Source: Viscum album
Taxonomy: Eukaryota > Streptophyta > Magnoliopsida > Santalales > Viscaceae
NCBI GenBank assembly: GCA_963277665.1
Contig: OY728120.1
Location: forward strand, 938,295,195-938,359,194
Length of the DNA stretch: 64,000 nucleotides
Reading direction: 5' to 3'
Part shown: positions 36,575-46,695 of the stretch, in pieces
Position numbering within the stretch: the stretch's first letter is position 1
Layout of the letters: each line of letters opens with the position of its first letter
Notes under the pieces: model-generated
What the model was told of the DNA's origin: nothing
What the model saw: only the letters and a program-made list of their open reading frames with translations
Databases searched by the model: none
Translations under genes and position numbers: made by a program

Positions 36575-38640
36575 GTGACCCTGAAAAACATATCACACAC
36601 TTTGTGTAATGATGTGGGAGGATTATGGGCCCTTGAGATCAATACTTTTTAACAAAGATAAGGTGTTTTTTCATAATATGATAGGGCCTCCATTTTTTTA
36701 TACCAGTCTACCAGTAGGATCCATGTTAGGATGGGAAGACATAAGCTATCATTTCCATTATCAATTTAGCTCAACATTGAGGAAGATAGTGATCCACAAC
36801 CTAAAAATCAATAAATAATGCTAGAATGATAGGGTGTCTGAATTTATTGCATGTTCTAATGGTTTTACCTACTCACTCAATATCCCTCTATCATAAGATA
36901 AACTTTTGACACTCTATGCAAAAAATCATAGGGACTATTTATAGATGCCTCATATTCCAATGAAATATCTAGGTGAATTTTGTGAGTTTTCTAAAATGAA
37001 CCAATGTTTAGAATAAGCCATCAAGTGGACCTAATCCAAAACGCGACTCATGCCCCTAACATAAGTGAAAGGTCTAGACATAGTAGAATATATATTAGTC
37101 AAACTCACATTGGCAGGAGAACACATCCACATATCAATTAAGTCCTCAAACCATCTAGAACCGCCTATCGAGTGTCAACAACCACAAAATATCCCTAGTC
37201 TAGAAGCATAGAAGAATCAGGGTCATCCGGGCTTTGAAGAATTGTTGAATATGGTATACTCCTTCTAGAATGAACAAGTCCCTCATTATTTCTTGGAAGT
37301 CATGAACAATAACCTGATCAAACATTCACAAAATGGGAATCTTTATGAGGTAAAACATTTTTACCATGATGATTACTACCATTTACATAGAATATTGGAT
37401 CATAATATATAAAATTCATCATCTTCAAAGAATTACTTAAAGGAATTATCAATTCCATACAAGTAGTGTTTGATAACTCCCCCGAGAAGGTGGCTTACAT
37501 AACAGCGATCCAACCTGAAGAAGAGTGTGATTGGAAATGTTTTTTTGTCCAGACATGCATAAATCATTGTAGATATATGACCCCAAAGATAGTTTATTGA
37601 GCCCATTACACTATGAAATAATAGTTTCAAAAACCTAAAATATCATCAATTCCAAAGCAAGAGAAAAAATTTGCCTCGTCAAGGTGAGAATTCCCACCTG
37701 ATATTGGATGGAACAAAAGAGGAAGAGTCATATTCTTCTCTAAAGAGAGTATTAAATCTCCTCAAATTCAACCATGAAACATCTAAAAGATGGAAACCAC
37801 CCAACCAAATGGAACCCTTATCAAACTAAGAACTCGTATTTAGTTCTATCAACATGATACACTTGTCATACCCCTTCTTGGATGATAATATTTCCCAAGA
37901 CCTTGAGTTTCTGGCAAAAAACCGGGGGAAAGGAGGCCACATGAACATGAAACAATGATATAGAGGACAAAATTGGCTTGGATCGATACAATATTCTATT
38001 AATTTCCATATAGAAAATAAATATGTCATTAAGAATTTTTGGAATGTGCTCCATCGATCCCAACAAGGCTAGGGTGGCATCTCAGAAACCTCCAGTAACC
38101 GTCTGCTCCCGATTGTCTTGCCTGACTAACTAAAAGGGGATCAACCTAATCAGTATAAAAAAATGGGAAGGTACAAACATCCTATACCATTATTATAATA
38201 TTAGTTCACAACACCTCTATAGTAACATGGTTCATCATTCGCAAATGCATCTGCTCCCCGCCAGCACATCCCGAAGTAACCCCATATTTCGAAGCACAAA
38301 TCTCCGATACAAAATTACACAATTTTGAAATGCCTGGAGATATTACCTGCCATGTTCTCAGTAATCAATGTTCTCTATCATTCAAAATAACTCTGATAGG
38401 AAGATTTTGAATCCCACTGGAGCCCACAAGAGTTCAATACAAAACACACTATAGTAGAGTATTATCAAATGGAGACAGTGGAATCAGAACGTCATGTCTC
38501 CATATCATTTAGGGATAATGATCATGAAGAGGTCCTTCAAGGACACATCATACCCCTATATGTCTCAGGAAAACTTAATAATGGAAATTTCTAAAGGGAT
38601 CCATTAGAATATGGATCTTGGGTCAATCTTATCCTAGTAT
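36575..38640 (+). pseudogene. gag C-terminal region of giant element, broken
   Basis: This continues the gag region beyond the CACTA insertion. On the plus strand, pieces of protein-like frame are readable between stops. Examples are FCEFSKMNQCLE near 37.0 kb and HFYHDDYYHLHRILDH near 37.36 kb. The second recalls the H..C..L...I pattern downstream of capsid in Tat-lineage gag, with the cysteine missing. KYHQFQSKRKNLPRQGE follows near 37.65 kb. No complete domain survives. Opposite-strand open stretches at 37.4-37.6 and 37.8-38.1 kb are shadows. The call rests mainly on position just upstream of protease. Confidence 0.45.
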
Positions 38641-38960
38641 GAATTCTATGAACTTGGGGATATGGTGACGTTTATTTTTCTCCCTCTAAGCATTCCATCC
38701 AAGGCAATGATAACCTTGAGAAAATGCCTATTAGAAAGATCCTGATAAAATACTTATTTTGGTATCATACATTAGATGTTTCATTTATGTTATTTCAGAA
38801 AGACACTGAAAAAAACATCTTGCTCGGATGACCCTGGCTCCATAGCAACCTGGAGATACCATCAAAATTCCATCAGTGTCTAAATTATCACATTAATGGA
38901 AAATTTGTCATAATACATGGTAAAAGTTCTCCCTTAGATACTTAAATGGGAACATATACT
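38641..38960 (+). pseudogene. Aspartic protease C-terminal remnant of giant element
   Basis: This would process the gag-pol polyprotein. The clearest part is near 38.81-38.93 kb, where one frame reads NILLG, a stop, then PWLHSNLEIPSKFHQCLNY and INGKFVIIHG. It matches the LLGRPW motif and following segment at the C-terminal end of Tat-lineage proteases; the arginine codon has become TGA. The N-terminal catalytic D(T/S)G is not recognisable. A short spacer leads to RT. Confidence 0.65.
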
Positions 38961-39180
38961 AAATAATATTTCTATAAAAATGGAGACAATATACAAATGA
39001 TGGATGATGATGTACAGGTTATTGTTCCCAATGGTTTGCGGACCGACCCTGTGAATCTCAGGAGTATCTTCGATTGTTACTTTGTACTCCCCATAAACCT
39101 AATCAAGGCCACAGATATAATCCTAGAGGTCCAATCCATTATTATCCCTAGTTATAGAATTTAATACTATCATCTTTGAA

Positions 39181-40260
39181 ATGAATCAGTCAACAAGAAA
39201 TGGAAATGTCTCTTCTCATGTCCTTTATCATCCATATAATGACAGTAGGGATCCTATATTTCTATCATCACTTAAAAATATCTCCATAGAGTTTGAGACC
39301 GAAGAATGTGAGGATGAACTCAGAAATTCCCATCCAACATTTGAGGAAGGTTTCTCCACCATCATCGATGAACTAATGCAGATAAATCTGGGAATAGAGG
39401 ATCAGCCATGGCCTACACTAATTCGTACCACCATGCACCTCAAATTGAAATATATGTACATCACATTTCTGATTCCACATTTATATGTGTTCACATGGAA
39501 ATAAAAAAATGACAAGAATGTACTAGGATGTAGCTATGCACCACCTCATGTTACTAGATGAGCATCAGGGCTTCAAGTAGGTAGCTTGGAGAACACACCC
39601 CTCTCATGCCACAAATATAGAAGTATAGTTCCATAAGTTGATGGAATAGAACTCCATCTAAGAAGTGAAATACCCAAGATGGATTTAGAACATCACCCTT
39701 ATAACAAATAAGAATGGGAAGATTAGGGTCTACATTGATTTCAGGGACCATAATCAACATTTCCCAATGGATGATATCCAATTTCCAATCACAGAACTCT
39801 TGATCAATGAAACTGTTGGTTTCAAATCCCTTTCATTCATAGATGGGTACTCCGAGTACAATTAGATAATGATGGCCCCAAAATATGAATAATACAATGC
39901 CTTTATATCACCTCTGGCGATCTTTTTCTAGCAGGTAATGTCTTTTTTTTAAAACATTTGGCACCACATATCAATGTACCATGACCATATCATTAATCCA
40001 TTCATGGGAAAGATACACAAATGTTATGTCGACAACCTAGTTGTTAAATATTAATAGTAGTGTTATCACTTCATGGAACTTCAAATAATTATCGAGAATT
40101 TTTGATAGCATAGTCAGAAGATGAATCCTCTGGAATTCACTTTTTAGGTAACGATAATAGAATTCCATGGTTTTGTGGTCCACCACCATGACATTGAGGT
40201 CGACTCGAAGAAGACTAGTTTTATCTTAGCAGTGTCACCCCCAGAAATCTCAATTAACTG
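39181..40260 (+). pseudogene. Reverse transcriptase remnant of giant element
   Basis: The domain would copy element RNA into DNA. A 107-codon open stretch from 39181 holds the acidic pre-RT linker and ends in LYVFTWK, the counterpart of the FAWS/TY motif before RT. After a stop come HHLMLL, then EVKYPRWI, GKIRVYIDFRDHN near 39.72 kb and SFIDGYSEYN near 39.84 kb, which keeps the first catalytic aspartate. The active-site box reads CYVDNLVVK near 40.03 kb; the family has YVDD, so GAC has become AAC and the second aspartate is lost. At least four in-frame stops and one or more frameshifts occur. The sequence around FRDHNQHFPMDDIQFPITE is typical of the Tat lineage. Confidence 0.85.
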
Positions 40261-40850
40261 AGGGAAATCAAAAGAAACCTTTCTTATATTTGGAGCTTCA
40301 TTTCCAACCAATCCGACAAATATCTCCCACTCACTATCCTAATAATGAATGGAATCTCTTACCAATGGGATGATGATTGCCAAAAAGTCTTCAAAAGTCT
40401 AAAGTAGTTCCTACAACACAAAACGGTCCTAATGCCTCCGGTGGATGGGAGACAACTAATATTTTATTTGGACACCGTAAAAATCTCATTGAACCCCACC
40501 TCACACCAAATAATTATGAAAGAAATGAGAATAGTTTCTGTTAAATCATCCAGACTATGCTAGGACTTGAGACCCAATACTTTAATGTCGAGAAGAACTA
40601 CCCCGAACGCATCTTTGTAGTGAAGAATATGATGAATTAATTTTAGAACTATGAATTAAAATTGGTCTCTTTTATCAATCATCTCAAGTACATCCATGGT
40701 TGTCTAATGATGATCGGACGATTGGCCTGTGGGCAGTCATTCATCGGCAATATAAAATTTTGTTTTTATCACAGAAGTTAGTGAAAGGAGAAGCCTTGGT
40801 TGATTTCTTTGCATCAAAACCTTCCCTAGTGAATATAACTGAACAAACAT
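40261..40850 (+). pseudogene. RNase H remnant of giant element
   Basis: This first, pol-type RNase H would remove template RNA. Scraps in two frames are readable. PVDGRQLIFYLDTVKISLN near 40.44 kb matches the start of the domain. GRLACGQSFIGNIKF near 40.72 kb and, one frame over, LSQKLVKGEALVDFFASKP near 40.77-40.83 kb match its end. The catalytic residues cannot be followed through the frameshifts. The final motif (KGxALxxF) is characteristic of Tat-lineage pol. Confidence 0.7.
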
Positions 40851-40859
40851 AGATTCAAA

Positions 40860-41450
40860 ATGATGAGTTTTTCTATTCACATGACACTCCCTAGACATAA
40901 GAGATGCATTTTCGTAACTCCTCATGGTGTACTATCGAAACAATGTTGGGAATCTAGAAGAATAATTGGGTTTGACAGGGGATTTTATTTGTCTATCCTA
41001 ACAATGAGGTTATTAACTACTCTTTATCTCTATCTGAAGGCATCACAAATAGTTAGTTATAATACAAATCCCTCATCACTGTCTTGTAATTATCCCTATA
41101 TGTGCAAATATACTACCATAACATCAATGAGGAATCAGATCTTGTCATAAAGCAGGTCCATAATGAATACAAAATTAAAAAGGATGATTTTTTCCTCTCA
41201 TAGGATATATCAAGGGAATAATTGTGGAATTCCCTTTTTATCATACATTACATCATGATCCCTGATCTCGATGTTCTAGTGTCGATGCATTGTCCAATGC
41301 GGCCACCATCATTGATAACCCTAATTAGTAAGATGCAATCTTTTGTATTAATGATTGGAGAATGGTATCGGCAGCTGTCATCTATGATATGGATTTTATT
41401 AATTAGGCCAAAATCACACTAAAGCGTGAGTACCAATAATCACCCCTCAA
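40860..41450 (+). pseudogene. Probable second, archaeal-type RNase H remnant
   Basis: Tat-lineage elements carry an extra RNase H between the normal one and integrase. This stretch lies in exactly that place and is the right length (about 190 codons). Readable scraps include KGIIVEFPFYHTLHHDP followed by VDALSNAATI near 41.2-41.3 kb, which resembles the end of that domain (IP...N..ADALA.LA). The first half is too damaged to identify catalytic residues. Position supports the call more than sequence does. Confidence 0.45.
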
Positions 41451-42712
41451 AGGATGCATCCCATATTCAGTTGTCTACAAATTTGGACTCTCCCAAAAGA
41501 TAGAACCCGGAGGGAATAGATTTGGTCCCATGTAGCGAACCCTACCCTTCAAGATGGGCCAAATGGGATGAAAACCCTCTATAAGAATGGATATGATATG
41601 ATCCTCCTCATATGCATAGAAGAGGGATAGATTTCATCGATCATGGACTATGTCTACGTGGGATCTTGTGGTGTGCATCAATTTGGGACCAAGACCTCCC
41701 ACCATATCCTAAGGTTAGGCTATTAATTGAAAACCATGATACATGAAAATAGGGAATTCACAACGAAATGTCATGCATTCCAAATTCAGAAAAAATTCAT
41801 CTATCAAACTCTATAATTTCTACATATAGATATATATTCATGGTCATTTTTTATTTTGGAGATGCATTTCATGGGGCCATATCCCCCAACCACATCTATG
41901 TAGTTCAAATACATCCTTAATACTACCGGCTTGTTTTTCAAATGGTCTGAGGTGATACATCACAAGGTAGTTGGGACAAAGAACATCATACAATTATTAA
42001 CGTCCCATATGATCCTGATGTTTGGGGTCCTTCACAAAATATAGACAGTCATTTAAAAAAATTTCTATTCTGCGGAATTGAAGAAGTTGTACCAGATGTC
42101 CAATATCATTTCTAATCACCCATCTCGCAATCATCCAGTAGATAATGGACATATAGAGGCAATAAATAAGTCTCTATAAAATATTATCTACAAGTTGGTG
42201 AACAAGTATAAGAAGTTTGTGACAGAAAATCTCCTCTATGATTTATGGGCCTACCATAATATTATGTATAATTCTACAAAAGAAACACCATATTCCATGG
42301 TTTATGGGACTGTCTCAGAATTACCTTTGGAGGTCTTTCTACCCTCGCTCTGAGCATACATCTACAAGAAACTCTTAAATGATGATAAATCGCAAAAGCG
42401 GCTAGTTTAATTGTAACAGATTGATGAGAATAGGTTGGGTAAATTTCACAACCTTGAGTTCTTTTAGAATCATATTTCATGAGCCTTCAATAAAAAAATT
42501 CTCCTCCTCTTATTCCTCCTTGTGTCACTGGGGATGGTTCCTAAAACCCCAACGATACAAGGCTAGAATCCCTCAAATCTAAAACATAAATGGGAGGGAT
42601 CTTACCTCATAAATATGGTATATCAAAATGGGGATTACTCATTAGACACAATGGATAAGAATAATGTCAAACCACCCACCAATATAAGGTTTATCAAGAA
42701 ATGCCTTTCATA
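41451..42712 (+). pseudogene. Integrase remnant of giant element
   Basis: The enzyme would insert the DNA copy into the chromosome. The core is damaged: GDAFHGAISPNHIYVV near 41.86 kb corresponds to the first catalytic region, NVPYDPDVWGP near 42.0 kb to the second, and DNGHIEAINKSL near 42.14 kb to the third, with its glutamate kept. Downstream, LLYDLWAYHNIMYNSTKET, PYSMVYGTVSELPLEV and AFNKKI (42.2-42.5 kb) are the C-terminal half of the core and its tail. GSYLINMVYQNGDYSLDTMD near 42.6 kb ends the pol frame, about 42.71 kb. Several frameshifts and stops are present. The assignment as Ty3/gypsy integrase is firm. Confidence 0.8.
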
Positions 42713-42859
42713 GTTGTCAACACATGGGCGTCCACATCAGTTTGTGTCCAATCAGTCATCCATGTTACATGTAGTTAAACTCAAAAAATTCATACCAGAA
42801 GAAATATGTTAAACTAAATGACATATTTCTTCCATAACAAAAGACATTAAACTACACAA

Positions 42860-43975
42860 CCAATGCCCCGACAACATTACATAAAACTTCATGGATCTAT
42901 GATAACCACCTCTATTTACATCATGTCGCCTACATCCAAGCTGCATGATGTTAAAAAATATAGTTCTTTAATAACAAAGTATGGATTGATTCTCCATTAT
43001 AATAAGATATGTAAGGACATCTCAATCTTATATCTTGGTCCACCCACTACATGATGCAAACTTCCCTTGTTGTAACCTAAATTGTCTTCCCATTGTAGGA
43101 AAACCCTTTCCATTCCGTTTTTATCACACATTCATAACCCATGTGGGATTAAGAATTGTGGTAGGGAATTACCCTTATAAGAAATATATAAAATCACACA
43201 ACATGTAAATTATGGTCCTGAATGCAAGTCGTTAAAAGTCATACCATGATTCCTCGGTACTTGAAATTAAACTGCATGGTCAATATCCACAACGCATGAC
43301 TTTAAAATGAATGGTTCTTCATAAGTATCTGTGTTTTGATACTAATTATCCTGAGATACATAGTGATTCCCAAACGTCCACCCTTTGTCCTCACCATAAT
43401 ATTACTATCAATTCATGTCATTTCACCCTCATCCTCACCACATGGTGTTATACTACATGGGATCCCAAGAACTATGTGTGGTTTTATTCTCATACATATG
43501 AGATATATAATGATGAACAGACATCCACCTTTGGCCCTAACCATAACATTTCCATTCATTAACAATAGTTATCTCTCATCCTCATTACAAGATGTTAAAT
43601 AGAATGGAACATCAACAACTATGTGTTGTTTATTCTTGTAAATCACAAGATATGTAGTGACACCTAGATCTCCAATCCTAAGACAAACATTAATGGTAAA
43701 TAATAATAATTCCCACCTCTACATATGGATTATACCTGCATATCTTATTTCCAATTTAATAACTACGTGTGACTTGATTTCTTCTCTTTGAATTTCCAAC
43801 ATCAATCCCAGTCACAACAAAAAAATATAAACATGCCTACATACCTGCATCTGGGTCTGGCCTGTGTAGTAATCCTCATTAAGAACTTTGTGTGGATTGA
43901 TTCTCATTATTATGAGATATTTAGTGGTTCTCAATTATCCATCATTTGTCCTATCCATGACATTTAAACACTTTC
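42860..43975 (+). repeat. Degenerate ~125-150-bp tandem repeats after pol
   Basis: An anchor resembling AACTATGTGTGGTTTGATTCTCAT..ATGAGATATNTAGTG recurs near 42.98, 43.33, 43.47, 43.62, 43.76 and 43.89 kb. Between anchors a CATCCACCTTTGNCCTNACCATAACATT-like block recurs. A similar anchor is found in both LTRs (near 29.02 and 56.34 kb). The array begins within about 150 bp of the end of integrase. Amplified repeats in the 3' region are known from Ogre/Retand-type elements. Confidence 0.6.
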
Positions 43976-44200
43976 ATGTCAGTTCCCACATCCTTAACAC
44001 ATGATATTGAACATCATGGAAGTTTGGCCATACACCGTGATGTTAAACTACATGGAAGGATATCCTTACTACATGACATAACAATTCATGGAAATACATC
44101 CTTACCACATGAAATTAAACTAATCAAATTCCCATCCTTACCATATTATGATAAACTACGTGGAAGTACATCCTTAGTGCACAACATCAAAACTGCATAG
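43976..44200 (+). repeat. ~36-39-bp tandem repeat, about six copies, frame kept open
   Basis: A unit like ACATCCTTACCACATGAxATTAAACTACATGGA is repeated about six times. Because its length is near a multiple of three, one frame stays open for 74 codons and encodes a repeating SL.HDI.LHG-like peptide. I think the open frame is a by-product of the repeat. Confidence 0.6.
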
Positions 44201-46244
44201 TGGAAAGTTTGCACCCACTACATGATTTAAAACTGGTAAAAACCATAACCAATTTTTCATTACTTATTAGTGGACCACAAGAGACATACCCTCATCAAAA
44301 AACTTATGGGGTTATTCCACCATCTTTTAATGATCCAAAATCCATAAGACACACTTCATGCCTCAGGTTTCTCAGATCATTATAACATTACATTTCCCTC
44401 GAAATGGATATCTAACTTCAAGGGACCAGTTAATGAAAATAAATAAATTCCCATGTCTCCTGCATATGGACATATGGATGTCAGCCAAATGTTTCACTAT
44501 AAAAAGGGACACTCTAATCCTCATGATCCATGAAATCACTGTAGAAGAACTCAATACATTAGTGTATTGGAACAACTCTTTGTATGACTATACCGTATCA
44601 TCACTTGTGACCTGAAAACAATGATATGTGATTTTAAACATTTTCACCTCTTTCTCAAAGGAATGGTTGAGTACTATGGGCCTTGGGAATCCAAATTAGT
44701 CTTTTTGTAACAATTTCCATATCAGTTCTATTTTGGTTATGACCATAAACATCATGTACTCTTCTAAAAGAAATACGACCTTGAAACTCCATCCTATAAT
44801 GGGCCAAATCCTCATACCTTAAACTATTTAATAAATGACACAAAACATGTTAGGATAAAAACCTACAAAGGGAGACCTGAGAAAAAGTCAATTACCCTCT
44901 TTCTTAACACCCCATTCTAAGAGTTTAGAAAAAAATATGACATAAATAGATAACGCACACATCTCATAAGGTCTTCTATATATCCTTAGTAAAAGCCATT
45001 TTTTGCTCGTTGGACCCCCATGTCTAAGAAAAAGTTAGAGTAACAATTTGTCACATCTCATCGCAACTAGAATATGTTTTTTAGGTGGAGGAACATCTTT
45101 TAGGGTACTAAAACCCTCATTGTATTTTATGTTCTCCATATATCACACTTCTTGAGTTGGTGTATCTCGGATCACCATAACCTTCCATGGCCCATGGATA
45201 GGATATCTAGTTTTAAGGGATTGCTGACTGAATATACATTCATTTCTACGGCTCCTGCATATGCTCCTATGACCATTAACAAAATGCTTCACTCAAAATA
45301 GGAAAATCCAATCCTCATGAGCCCTGAAATAATCAAAGAAGCACTCAACACCTCATTGTGTTTCAAATACTCCCTCTAATACATTCCCATATCATTCTCC
45401 TGACTCAAGTGCTATGGGTCATGATTTATAATCCCTGAATCGAACTATCCAATTGGATTCAATATCCTCAATGTGACACCGCAAATTTTCACCCTTTCTT
45501 AGAGATGGACTGTGTCACTTCCTTACCTAGCCGTTGATGGACTAAGCTTCATGATTTGAAACCACATGGCGTAGGGATCGAGCTTTATGATTTATGATTT
45601 AACCACCCTAGGGTTATAGAACCCTACTTGGATAGCCTTTTTCCAAACCCAACTTCAGCATATGGATGTTTGAGTCTTTAAAAAACACTCATGTCCCTTG
45701 GTTAGGGGTGGAGATCATCTTTCAAATTGTATAATTCCAATGCATAATGGCCTTAAACCTGCAACTAAATACATATTCTCATTTCCATAAATGAGATTCA
45801 ATCTTTGTGAGCTTTAGAAACACTGTGGTGCAACCAAGACTCTTATAATGGCATGGGATATATCTGGAATGTATGCACCTTCTCATATTCAGGGACTCAA
45901 ATATTCTGGTTATTATTTACATCACCCATAATCAAAATATCTATATACACCCATCTTCAATAATATTTCGGTCTTTACCTTATTTAAACCATAAATCATT
46001 CATAGAACATGGAATAGATACCGGGCATCAAGGCCCCTTTGATTGACAATTCATGTATTACTATGACTCCTAAATATGTTCTTATGGCCATCAACCAAAT
46101 TAACCACTCTGCATAAAGGGAATTACGGTCATCATGAACCTCAACAACACCGTAGAACTAACCCAGCATCTCAGTGTTTTTTAGGTCATTCGTGGAATGT
46201 CTACACCATATCATATGATCATACATTCGGTATGAGATAATAGA
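44201..46244 (+). repeat. Dispersed long degenerate repeats in 3' region
   Basis: A block like CTCCTGCATATG..CCTATG.CCATNANCAAAATG.TTCACT followed by TCCTCATGANCCNTGAAATCA and GAAGAACTCAACACNTNANTGTGTTT is present near 44.46, 45.25 and 46.06 kb, and weakly near 45.78 kb. The copies are about 0.8 kb apart and strongly diverged. No gene is seen; a 61-85-codon open stretch at 44.2-44.6 kb falls in one copy. Confidence 0.5.
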
Positions 46245-46690
46245 ACTTAAACTAAATAAATATTAGGCCTAATCTAAAAGACCGTAGCTAATGAAATTTT
46301 AGGTCTGATCTAAACGACCATACAATAATGCAACATTAGGTCAAATCTGAAAGACCTTAAACTAAAAAAATATTTCATCCAAGCTAAAAGACCCTAAACT
46401 AAAGAAACATTATGTCCGATCTAAAAGACCTTAATCTAAGGTGATATATGGTCTAAGAAAAAATACCCTAAACTAAAATAAACATTATTTCTAATCTAGA
46501 ATACCATAAACAAAACGTGTATAAGGTCTGATCTAAAATTCTTTAATCCAATGAAATATAAATCCCAAGCTAAAAGACCTTAAACTAAAGAAACATTTTG
46601 TCCAATCTAAGATACCTTAATCGGAAGCTTTATTTGGTACAATTGATAGAATTTCCGAGGTAAAAGACCCTAATCAAAAAGTCACAATAG
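46245..46690 (+). repeat. 37-bp tandem array, left part
   Basis: About twelve copies of a unit like AAAGACCTTAAACTAAAGAAACATTAGGTCC.ATCT lie head to tail with a spacing of 36-37 bases. The array is interrupted at 46696 by the solo LTR and continues at 49593. Unrelated to CRISPR: copies are contiguous, without spacers. Confidence 0.8.
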
Positions 46691-46695
46691 GTCCA
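46691..46695. repeat. Target-site duplication GTCCA (left copy)
   Basis: GTCCA abuts the TG start of the solo LTR and is repeated at 49588-49592 after its CA end. GTCCA is itself part of the 37-bp unit, which fits insertion into the array. Confidence 0.85.

Noticed and set aside
36403..38066. Minus-strand open stretches of 65-79 codons opposite the gag region
   Set aside because: They are shadows opposite a plus-strand coding remnant; the first runs across the CACTA terminus.
44372..44843. Open stretches on both strands after pol
   Set aside because: They fall in one unit of the dispersed 3' repeats and are not kept in the other units.
46245..46690. Regular 37-bp repeats that could suggest a CRISPR array
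   Set aside because: Copies are contiguous with no unique spacers, are strongly diverged, and the setting is a plant retrotransposon.
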